Positions 43,944-49,561 of a stretch of 49,561 nucleotides of DNA are shown here, one piece after another (the first letter of the stretch is position 1; every line of letters begins with the position of its first letter). The notes under the pieces are model-generated. The model ran no database searches and had not been told where the DNA came from. It saw only the letters and a program-made list of their open reading frames with translations. The stretch is taken from the NCBI GenBank assembly GCA_012522185.1, contig JAAYKY010000042.1, positions 1 to 49,561 of the forward strand, read 5' to 3'. A program made the translations under genes and the position numbers. Origin of the DNA: Flavobacteriaceae bacterium. GTDB lineage: Bacteria > Bacteroidota > Bacteroidia > Flavobacteriales > Weeksellaceae.

Positions 43944-44366
43944 ATGGGATCTAGAAAAAGAATCAGCAACGAAAAAATTCAGGAAGCTAACAAAAGTATA
44001 GCTTTCGCGAAATTGAACAATGTTCCTACTTCACCTCGTAAAATGAGATTGGTAGCAGACATCATCCGTGGAGAAGATGCTCAGAAAGCACTTGCGATTT
44101 TGAAATACTCAAAACAGCACGCAGCTGACCGTCTGGAGAAACTATTATTGAGTGCAATCGCTAACTGGCAAGTCAAAAATGAAGACGCAGATGTTGAAGA
44201 AGCTGGTCTTTATGTGAAAAGCATCACAGTTGATAGCGCACGTCAATTGAAAAGAATCCGTACAGCTCCACAAGGTAGAGCGCACAGAATCAGAAAACGT
44301 TCCAATCACGTAACCATCGTTTTGGGAACAAAAGAAGATAAAGTTAAAGCAGAAGATAATAAATAA
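43944..44366 (+). CDS. rplV: 50S ribosomal protein L22
   Basis: 140 aa, universal uL22, longer than the 110-aa E. coli form through N- and C-terminal extensions ([30 protein letters not shown]), as usual in Bacteroidota. The tunnel hairpin is in [21 protein letters not shown], without insertions that would suggest macrolide resistance. Confidence 0.97.
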   Translation: MGSRKRISNEKIQEANKSIAFAKLNNVPTSPRKMRLVADIIRGEDAQKALAILKYSKQHAADRLEKLLLSAIANWQVKNEDADVEEAGLYVKSITVDSARQLKRIRTAPQGRAHRIRKRSNHVTIVLGTKEDKVKAEDNK

Positions 44367-44367
44367 T

Positions 44368-45084
44368 ATGGGACAGAAGACTAATCCAATCGGAAATCGT
44401 TTAGGGATCATCAGAGGATGGGACTCAAACTGGTACGGTGGAAATGACTACGGCGATAAAATTGCAGAGGACGCAAAAATCCGTGAATACTTGAAAGCTC
44501 GACTTTCAAAAGCAGGAGTTTCTCGCGTTTATATCGAACGTACATTGAAACTGATTACCGTAACCGTTACGACAGCTCGTCCCGGAATTATTATCGGAAA
44601 AGGCGGACAGGAAGTAGATAAACTAAAAGAAGAATTGAAAAAAATCACCGGAAAGGAGGTTCAAATCAATATCTTTGAAATCAAACGACCTGAATTGGAC
44701 GCAGTACTAGTTGGTGATAGCATCGCACGTCAAATTGAAAATCGTATCTCTTATAGAAGAGCGATTAAAATGGCGATTGCTGCAGCAATGAGAATGAATG
44801 CAGAAGGAATTAAAATTCAGATTTCAGGACGTTTGAACGGTGCGGAAATGGCACGTTCAGAGTCGTACAAAGAAGGAAGAATTCCTTTGTCAACTTTCAG
44901 AGCAGACATTGATTATCATATCAGTGAAGCACATACGACTTACGGACGTATGGGAATCAAAGTTTGGATTATGAAAGGAGAAGTCTATGGAAAACGCGAA
45001 TTGTCTCCACTGGTTGGACTGCAAAAAAAGCAGGGAAAGAAAAAATCAGAAGGCCGTGGTGACAGAAAAAGACAACCGCGTTAA
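44368..45084 (+). CDS. rpsC: 30S ribosomal protein S3
   Basis: 238 aa, universal uS3, mRNA-entry protein. It begins [22 protein letters not shown]. The type II KH domain has the [16 protein letters not shown] motif (about 72-87). The C-terminal domain ([25 protein letters not shown]) is followed by a basic tail [10 protein letters not shown]. One base after rplV. Confidence 0.98.
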   Translation: MGQKTNPIGNRLGIIRGWDSNWYGGNDYGDKIAEDAKIREYLKARLSKAGVSRVYIERTLKLITVTVTTARPGIIIGKGGQEVDKLKEELKKITGKEVQINIFEIKRPELDAVLVGDSIARQIENRISYRRAIKMAIAAAMRMNAEGIKIQISGRLNGAEMARSESYKEGRIPLSTFRADIDYHISEAHTTYGRMGIKVWIMKGEVYGKRELSPLVGLQKKQGKKKSEGRGDRKRQPR

Positions 45085-45113
45085 TTAAGTTTAACTTATT
45101 AAAGATTTAAAAA

Positions 45114-45533
45114 ATGTTATCACCGAGAAGAGTAAAATATAGAAAAACCCAGAAAGGCAAAATGAAAGGCAACACCAAGCGTGGAGCTGAGCTTGCCTAC
45201 GGGACATTCGGTATCAAATCTTTAGACGAAGCATTCATCACTGCGCGTCAGATTGAAGCAGCACGTATTGCAGCTACCCGTTTTATGAAACGTGAAGGGC
45301 AATTATGGATTAAGATATTTCCGGACAAACCAATGACCAAAAAGCCTGCAGAGGTACGTATGGGTAAAGGTAAAGGAGCACCAGAATATTGGGTAGCACC
45401 CGTACAACCCGGAAGAATTCTTTTTGAAGTAGGAGGGGTACCTCAGGATGTAGCAACTGAAGCATTGCGTTTAGCAGCTCAGAAACTACCGGTAAAAACA
45501 AAGTTTATTGTAGCTAGAGATTACTCAGCTTAA
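45114..45533 (+). CDS. rplP: 50S ribosomal protein L16
   Basis: 139 aa, universal uL16. It begins [20 protein letters not shown], with [20 protein letters not shown] and [20 protein letters not shown] (the evernimicin-region loop). The Arg hydroxylated by YcfD in E. coli lies in the RMGKGKG region and is present. Confidence 0.98.
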   Translation: MLSPRRVKYRKTQKGKMKGNTKRGAELAYGTFGIKSLDEAFITARQIEAARIAATRFMKREGQLWIKIFPDKPMTKKPAEVRMGKGKGAPEYWVAPVQPGRILFEVGGVPQDVATEALRLAAQKLPVKTKFIVARDYSA

Positions 45534-45549
45534 TTAAAAAAGATTTGTT

Positions 45550-45744
45550 ATGAAAGTATCAGATATCAAAGAAATGAGCATAGAAGACATCAAAGCACAA
45601 ATCGCTGAGCAAAAGGAAAACTATGCTAAACTGAAAGTAAGCCACAAAGTTTCTCAGTTAGAAAATCCTTTGTCGATCCGTGCGTCTCGCAAAACTATCG
45701 CGAGATTGTCAACCGTGTTGAACCAAAAATTAGCTCAACAGTAA
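45550..45744 (+). CDS. rpmC: 50S ribosomal protein L29
   Basis: 64 aa, universal uL29, a helical hairpin near the tunnel exit. Marks: MKVSDIKEMSIEDIKAQI and the QLENPLSIRASRKTIARL segment. 16 bases after rplP. Confidence 0.96.
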   Translation: MKVSDIKEMSIEDIKAQIAEQKENYAKLKVSHKVSQLENPLSIRASRKTIARLSTVLNQKLAQQ

Positions 45745-45756
45745 AAACGTCTCAAG

Positions 45757-46011
45757 ATGGAAAGAAATTTAAGAAAAGAAAGAATTGGAGTAGTTTCCAG
45801 CAACAAAATGGAAAAAACCATTGTAGTTTCGGAAACCTACAAACAAAAGCACCCGTTCTACGGGAAATTCGTTAAGAAAACGAAGAAATACACTGCACAC
45901 GATGAAAATAACGAGTGCAATGAAGGTGACACAGTTCGTATCTCTGAGACGCGACCGTTGAGTAAAAACAAGCGTTGGAGATTAGTAGAAATCATAGAAA
46001 GAGCTAAGTAA
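45757..46011 (+). CDS. rpsQ: 30S ribosomal protein S17
   Basis: 84 aa, universal uS17, an OB-fold primary binder of 16S rRNA. Marks: [41 protein letters not shown] split over the middle, and [14 protein letters not shown]. One base separates it from rplN. Confidence 0.97.
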   Translation: MERNLRKERIGVVSSNKMEKTIVVSETYKQKHPFYGKFVKKTKKYTAHDENNECNEGDTVRISETRPLSKNKRWRLVEIIERAK

Positions 46012-46012
46012 T

Positions 46013-46381
46013 ATGTTACAGCAAGAATCAAGATTAAAGGTGGCAGATAACACAGGGGCTCGTGAAGCGCTGGTTATCCGTGTTTTAGGTGGTACTAAAA
46101 GACGTTATGCTTCTGTAGGAGACAAAATCGTTGTTTCCATCAAAGAAGCAACCCCTGCTGGAAATGCGAAAAAAGGAACCGTTTCCAAAGCAGTTGTAGT
46201 CCGTACCAAAAAAGAAGTTAGAAGAAAAGACGGATCTTACATCCGTTTTGATGACAATGCGTGTGTATTGCTTAATGCTCAAGGTGAGATGAGAGGAACA
46301 CGTGTGTTTGGACCTGTTGCGAGAGAACTTCGTGACAAGGAATATATGAAAATCGTATCACTGGCTCCTGAGGTGCTTTAA
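46013..46381 (+). CDS. rplN: 50S ribosomal protein L14
   Basis: 122 aa, universal uL14, which contacts RsfS and the intersubunit bridge. Marks: [65 protein letters not shown]. Full length. Confidence 0.98.
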   Translation: MLQQESRLKVADNTGAREALVIRVLGGTKRRYASVGDKIVVSIKEATPAGNAKKGTVSKAVVVRTKKEVRRKDGSYIRFDDNACVLLNAQGEMRGTRVFGPVARELRDKEYMKIVSLAPEVL

Positions 46382-46393
46382 AATTTAATTACA

Positions 46394-46705
46394 ATGACAA
46401 AATTGAAAATTAAAAAAGGAGACAAAGTAGTTGTTTTGTCAGGATCTTCAAAAGGAACCAAAGGTTCTGTTTTGAAAGTTTTCCCAGACAAAGGAAAAGC
46501 TATTGTCGAAGGTGTGAATAAAATTAAAAAACATACCAAACCGAACGCAGAAAACCCTCAGGGAGGAATCGTAGAAACTGAAGCTCCTATTTATGTAAGC
46601 AAATTGGCTTTGGTCGATTCCAACGGAAATCCAACTCGAGTGGGTTACGAAGTGAAAGATGGTAAGAAAGTAAGAGTTGCTAAGAAAACCGGTAAAGAAA
46701 TTTAA
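46394..46705 (+). CDS. rplX: 50S ribosomal protein L24
   Basis: 103 aa, universal uL24, an assembly initiator. The KOW motif is [20 protein letters not shown]; then [20 protein letters not shown] and the C-terminal strand [19 protein letters not shown]. Confidence 0.97.
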   Translation: MTKLKIKKGDKVVVLSGSSKGTKGSVLKVFPDKGKAIVEGVNKIKKHTKPNAENPQGGIVETEAPIYVSKLALVDSNGNPTRVGYEVKDGKKVRVAKKTGKEI

Positions 46706-46707
46706 TC

Positions 46708-47274
46708 ATGAGTACAAGTACATACAAACCGCGTCCGCAAGTAAAATACCAAGAGGAAATCGTTCCGGCAATGAAAGAAGAATTTTCATATTCTTCAGTT
46801 ATGCAGGTGCCTAAATTAGAGAAAATCGTATTATCTCAAGGTTTAGGAGCCGCAACTGCTGATAAGAAAATCGTTGACTATGCCGTAGAAGAAATGACTC
46901 TGATTGCAGGACAAAAAGCAGTAGGAACTATCTCCAAAAAAGACGAGGCCGCCTTTAAATTACGTAAAGGAATGCCTGTTGGAGCAAAAGTAACCCTAAG
47001 AGGAACTCAGATGTATGAATTCTTAGACCGTTTGGTTTCAGCATCTTTGCCACGTATCCGTGACTTCAACGGAATCAGTGCAAAAGGTTTCGACGGAAGA
47101 GGAAACTATAATCTGGGAATTACAGAACAAATCATCTTCCCTGAAATCAACATTGATAAAGTGAAGAAAATCCAGGGAATGGACATCACTTTCGTGACTT
47201 CTGCCAAGACAGATAAGGAAGCAAAAGCTTTGTTAGAAAAATTCGGTTTACCATTTAAAAAAGATAAAAAATAA
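46708..47274 (+). CDS. rplE: 50S ribosomal protein L5
   Basis: 188 aa, universal uL5, which binds 5S rRNA. Marks: [68 protein letters not shown]. Its stop overlaps the rpsN ATG by one base (TAATG). In E. coli S8 represses the spc operon at the rplE start; here rpsH is separated, so that control cannot act in the same way. Confidence 0.98.
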   Translation: MSTSTYKPRPQVKYQEEIVPAMKEEFSYSSVMQVPKLEKIVLSQGLGAATADKKIVDYAVEEMTLIAGQKAVGTISKKDEAAFKLRKGMPVGAKVTLRGTQMYEFLDRLVSASLPRIRDFNGISAKGFDGRGNYNLGITEQIIFPEINIDKVKKIQGMDITFVTSAKTDKEAKALLEKFGLPFKKDKK

Positions 47275-47543
47275 TGGCTAAAGAATCAATGAAAGCGCGT
47301 GAGCGCAAAAGAGAAGCTATGGTCGCTAAGTATGCGGAAAAGCGTAAAGCATTGAAAGAAGCAGGTGATTATGAAGGACTTCAAAAATTACCAAAAAACG
47401 CTTCACCAGTGCGTTTGCACAACCGTTGCAAATTGACCGGACGCCCAAAAGGATATATGAGAACTTTCGGACTTTCACGAGTTACATTCCGTGAAATGGC
47501 CAACCAAGGACTTATCCCGGGTGTGAAAAAAGCAAGCTGGTAA
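47274..47543 (+). CDS. rpsN: 30S ribosomal protein S14
   Basis: 89 aa, universal uS14 of the long, zinc-free type: the positions of the CXXC pairs are not cysteines, and only one Cys ([18 protein letters not shown]) remains. It is the last gene of this transcript. A strong terminator follows, and the usual next gene, rpsH, is 1.9 kb away. Confidence 0.97.
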   Translation: MAKESMKARERKREAMVAKYAEKRKALKEAGDYEGLQKLPKNASPVRLHNRCKLTGRPKGYMRTFGLSRVTFREMANQGLIPGVKKASW

Positions 47544-47550
47544 GATTTTT

Positions 47551-47583
47551 TTCGATGGCTGAGCCCATACTGAGTTAATCGAA
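47551..47583. repeat. Imperfect REP-like inverted repeat after rpsN
   Basis: TTCGAT (47551-47556) pairs with ATCGAA (47578-47583), with a small inner GGC/GCC hairpin. The outer part resembles the TTCGA...TCGAA palindromes dispersed in Bacteroidota genomes. It is degenerate, so this is a weak call. Confidence 0.35.
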
Positions 47584-47620
47584 GTACGAAGCCAGAGGTT
47601 TAAAATCTAGATATAAATTA

Positions 47621-47650
47621 ATCCAATCTCGAAAGAGGTTGGATTTTTTT
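47621..47650 (+). terminator. Terminator of the rplC-rpsN transcript
   Basis: A 10-bp stem (47621-47630 with 47635-47644, one T-G) closed by a GAAA tetraloop and followed by seven T residues. It is very strong and isolates rpsN from rpsH. Confidence 0.93.
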
Positions 47651-47681
47651 GTTTTATATAGTGCTATAATCGGATAGTCAA

Positions 47682-48533
47682 CTATTTCTTGTTGATAAAA
47701 TAACTAAACTCCAAAACCTTCAAATTCCACAAAGTAAGGATTTGCTTTGCACTGATTTTTTCTTCCTTAATCTCAAATGAAAATTTATTTCGAAAAGAAC
47801 GAACGTATTGAGAATGCAAAATTCCTTTTGAGTCGTTTAATACGAAATAAAACCCCGGGTCACCGAACGTTTTCCCTGATGCATTTAGGATAAATTGCCC
47901 TTTCTTATCTATTTCAGGTTTCAGAATAACGGTAGCATTTCCATTGGGTAACGGAAAGGAGGCTTTGATACAAGTTTTTCCTGAAGGTATAATACAGGTG
48001 GAATATACCCCTGAAAACATAGTTGTTTCACTAGCAAGAATTGTCCTGTACCAGATTGTATATTTAATTTGAGCTGTCTTTGTATCTGAAAGTGTAATTA
48101 TTTCACTTTTTAATGCTTGGGGATTTTTGATGTTTTTAGTGGGGATGTTCAATTGACCAATTCTGGTACTGAACCATTTGTTTATTAGTTTCCCTGAAAT
48201 CTTAAATAAAGGGTTCCATTGAATGGCCAAATGCAATTCATAAAGTTCAGTCCTTTCGTAAAAGTCACTAATTGCTTTGGAAAGCTTACCTTGATCAGTC
48301 AGATTTAAATCATTAAATGATGGAATTAAACCCTCAGTTTCTTTCGTTTTATCAATGAATAAATTTTCATCTTTTATAATTTGACCTATAAATTCTTGCC
48401 CTGACATCCCAGGTTTTCCAAAGGGATCTAAAAGCCATTTATGTAATTCTGCGTCTATTTTTCTTCCCCAAAGAATTGCCCACTGTTGAGTTAACCAATC
48501 CTGAAATTTTTGTTTTGGAGGAGCGAATTTCAT
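47682..48533 (-). CDS. Hypothetical 283-aa protein in the rpsN-rpsH gap
   Basis: A soluble protein with no signal peptide or clear membrane helix. It begins MKFAPPKQKFQDWLTQQWAI. A mostly helical N-terminal half (1-130) is followed by a beta-rich half with VYSTCIIPSGKTCIKASFPL and KTFGDPGFYFVLNDSKG, ending with NLKVLEFSYFINKK. The GDPGFYF segment looks like a conserved family mark, but I cannot name the family. Its ATG overlaps the stop of the CrtA-like gene by four bases (ATGA), so the two form a co-translated pair. It runs against the ribosomal direction. Confidence 0.75.
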   Translation of the reverse strand: MKFAPPKQKFQDWLTQQWAILWGRKIDAELHKWLLDPFGKPGMSGQEFIGQIIKDENLFIDKTKETEGLIPSFNDLNLTDQGKLSKAISDFYERTELYELHLAIQWNPLFKISGKLINKWFSTRIGQLNIPTKNIKNPQALKSEIITLSDTKTAQIKYTIWYRTILASETTMFSGVYSTCIIPSGKTCIKASFPLPNGNATVILKPEIDKKGQFILNASGKTFGDPGFYFVLNDSKGILHSQYVRSFRNKFSFEIKEEKISAKQILTLWNLKVLEFSYFINKK

Positions 48534-49225
48534 TTCAAAGAAATAATATTTGTTTTGTCATTCCAGGATCCATATTCGGCAAGGGGCTTAAATCTAAGCG
48601 TAGTGAATTGGTAATGAAAATCTTTTCTGTTTCGCTCTTTCATTGCAACTGCATGACGTTTGGGTTGTGGTACAATTCTTCCATGCACCATATCTATCAT
48701 TTCTTTTTGAGATTTCCAAATAGAAAATGTGGATACTGTACGAGGAAAACGGATGCTTGCGTGTGCTATTAAAGTCCCCGGATGATCTCGAACCAATTTT
48801 TCAGTTGGTCGTCCCCAACGGATAAAACGAGGAAGTTGGGATAAACGCATGCGGGCAATTGTAACTGCTACTACGGGCTTATTTGAGTCGTAATCAAATT
48901 CTGCCTTTGGAATGTCAAATCCATCAATTTCCCCCCATTGTCTTAAATATTCAAGTCGTACATGCCAACCTTTTGAAAGTTTTTTACCAAATGAATTTTT
49001 TTCTAAAAAAAAATCTAAGGCTTTTTCATTTTCCCATTGGGCAAATACAACAACCTTTCGAAATAAAATGCGAGAAGGTGAGAACACAGGCGAACCCAAT
49101 GTCATCATTGACATCAATTCCAAACGTATCAGTCCCGGAATTCGTTGTGGTTTAGGAGGGTTTAAATGCAAACCTAAAACTGAATTTAAAGGTAACTTGA
49201 TAAGATGATAGGAAAAAACACTCAT
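48530..49225 (-). CDS. CrtA-like (spheroidene monooxygenase-type) protein
   Basis: A 231-aa protein. VVAVTIARMRLSQLPRFIRW, the TLIAHASIRFPRTVSTFSIW segment with WKSQKEMIDMVHG, and the end RKDFHYQFTTLRFKPL...GSW follow the pattern of CrtA-like proteins: a dimeric alpha-beta barrel, first-strand repeat, T-FS-W motif and C-terminal F-R-F-W pattern. CrtA of phototrophs is a haem enzyme oxidising carotenoids. Assigning that substrate here is unsafe; I only claim family resemblance. It is co-translated with the 283-aa protein and is read against rpsH from a divergent spacer. Confidence 0.5.
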   Translation of the reverse strand: MSVFSYHLIKLPLNSVLGLHLNPPKPQRIPGLIRLELMSMMTLGSPVFSPSRILFRKVVVFAQWENEKALDFFLEKNSFGKKLSKGWHVRLEYLRQWGEIDGFDIPKAEFDYDSNKPVVAVTIARMRLSQLPRFIRWGRPTEKLVRDHPGTLIAHASIRFPRTVSTFSIWKSQKEMIDMVHGRIVPQPKRHAVAMKERNRKDFHYQFTTLRFKPLAEYGSWNDKTNIISLK

Positions 49226-49269
49226 TTTGTTAACTGAAGGAATGTAAGTTATTTGAAAATTTTAATATT

Positions 49270-49277
49270 CAAATATA
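49270..49277 (-). promoter_or_regulatory. Candidate -7 box of the CrtA-like operon
   Basis: Minus-strand TATATTTG, 45 bases before the ATG at 49225. No convincing -33 TTTG is seen. Confidence 0.35.
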
Positions 49278-49336
49278 GTTAATTGTGAATTAGAATATAA
49301 ACTTAAGATTAAACCAAAAAAAGAATTCACTATTAA

Positions 49337-49367
49337 TTTGTCAAATAAAAAAAACTTCCTACATTTG
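49337..49367 (+). promoter_or_regulatory. Promoter of the rpsH operon
   Basis: TTTG (49337-49340), 19 bases, TACATTTG (49360-49367). The same architecture and the same 15-base block TTCCTACATTTGCAC (49356-49370) as at rplC. Initiation near 49374 would place the following hairpin at the 5' end of the mRNA. Confidence 0.82.
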
Positions 49368-49371
49368 CACG

Positions 49372-49406
49372 CCTAAATGTATGCCAACGTACTGGTTTCA
49401 TTTAGG
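49372..49406 (+). promoter_or_regulatory. Leader hairpin of rpsH, candidate autoregulatory element
   Basis: CCTAAATG (49372-49379) and CATTTAGG (49399-49406) form a perfect 8-bp outer stem. After a 4/3 internal loop an inner CCA/TGG stem (49384-49386 with 49393-49395) closes ACGTAC. It lies at the predicted 5' end of a roughly 95-base leader. S8 is a known autorepressor in E. coli, so an S8 or related protein site is plausible, but it is only inferred. Confidence 0.5.
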
Positions 49407-49468
49407 GAAGTTTAAGTTTAAAAGTAGATCGGTCTGTTCCGCTCTATACTGTAAAATAAACAAAATTT

Positions 49469-49561
49469 ATGTTAACAGATCCAATTTCAGATTATCTGAC
49501 GCGCATAAGAAATGCGATGTCAGCAGGCCACAAAGTAGTGGAGATCCCTGCGTCTAACCTT
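49469..49561 (+). CDS. rpsH: 30S ribosomal protein S8 (5' end only)
   Basis: The first 31 codons, [20 protein letters not shown] onward to the window edge, match the uS8 N terminus ([13 protein letters not shown]). S8 is a primary 16S rRNA binder. It begins the second part of the spc operon from its own promoter and a structured leader. The gene continues outside the window. Confidence 0.96.
   Translation, partial: MLTDPISDYLTRIRNAMSAGHKVVEIPASNL

Noticed and set aside
1-49561. tRNA, rRNA, tmRNA or integrase/attachment sites that would mark a genomic island
   Set aside because: No cloverleaf, rRNA-like segment, recombinase gene or flanking direct repeats were seen; the accessory modules in the ribosomal cluster lack such marks.

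Overview
The window looks like a chromosomal segment of a Flavobacteriales bacterium (Bacteroidota), possibly close to the Weeksellaceae/Chryseobacterium branch; the family placement is inference. Supporting signs are a fused SecDF, a type IX secretion (T9SS) type B cargo protein next to a PorP/SprF protein, two GLPGLI-family proteins, a PIN-PhoH protein, AT-rich intergenic DNA, and promoters of the Bacteroidota form TTTG-N19/21-TAnnTTTG. I see no rRNA, tRNA, CRISPR array, integrase or insertion-sequence transposase.

Layout. 1-7.1 kb is mostly minus strand: secDF, PIN-PhoH, a phosphate-type substrate-binding lipoprotein with a small membrane protein, and tonB. 7.3-12.7 kb (plus) holds dnaB, proline dehydrogenase and priA. 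12.8-17.3 kb is a MacAB-like exporter operon (ATPase, two permeases, HlyD-type adaptor) closed by a terminator. 17.5-22.2 kb is a secretion/adhesion block: a small secreted protein, a 938-aa T9SS type B protein, a decayed copy of its sorting domain, and PorP/SprF. 22.4-26.7 kb holds a PadR-PspC pair, a PlsC-like acyltransferase, a hotdog thioesterase and a MenF-like isochorismate synthase (menaquinone route). 26.7-28.2 kb holds two tandem GLPGLI genes, both apparently frameshifted near the 3' end, followed by an XRE regulator. 28.8-33.5 kb (minus) is a tight operon: DegT/DnrJ aminotransferase, SixA-like phosphatase, Ppk1, Ppx/GppA. 33.6-35.9 kb holds a small unknown gene and a TPR-LuxR regulator.

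36.2-49.6 kb is the str/S10/spc ribosomal cluster: rpsL-rpsG-fusA-rpsJ, then rplC through rpsN, then the start of rpsH. It is broken twice. After rpsJ there is a terminator, a cluster of palindromic REP-like repeats and a two-gene lipoprotein-HEPN module. After rpsN there is a terminator and a two-gene minus-strand module (a CrtA-like monooxygenase and an unknown protein). Ribosomal transcription restarts after each break from promoters that share 15 identical bases around the -7 box.

The most interesting points are the two cargo-filled breaks in the ribosomal operon with their repeated promoters, the HEPN/lipoprotein pair, the leader hairpin before rpsH, the tandem GLPGLI frameshifts, the decayed T9SS domain, the palindrome filling the priA promoter spacer, and the SSB-like acidic tip on DnaB. 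Nothing here is proven to be a new system; the HEPN/lipoprotein module is the best candidate.
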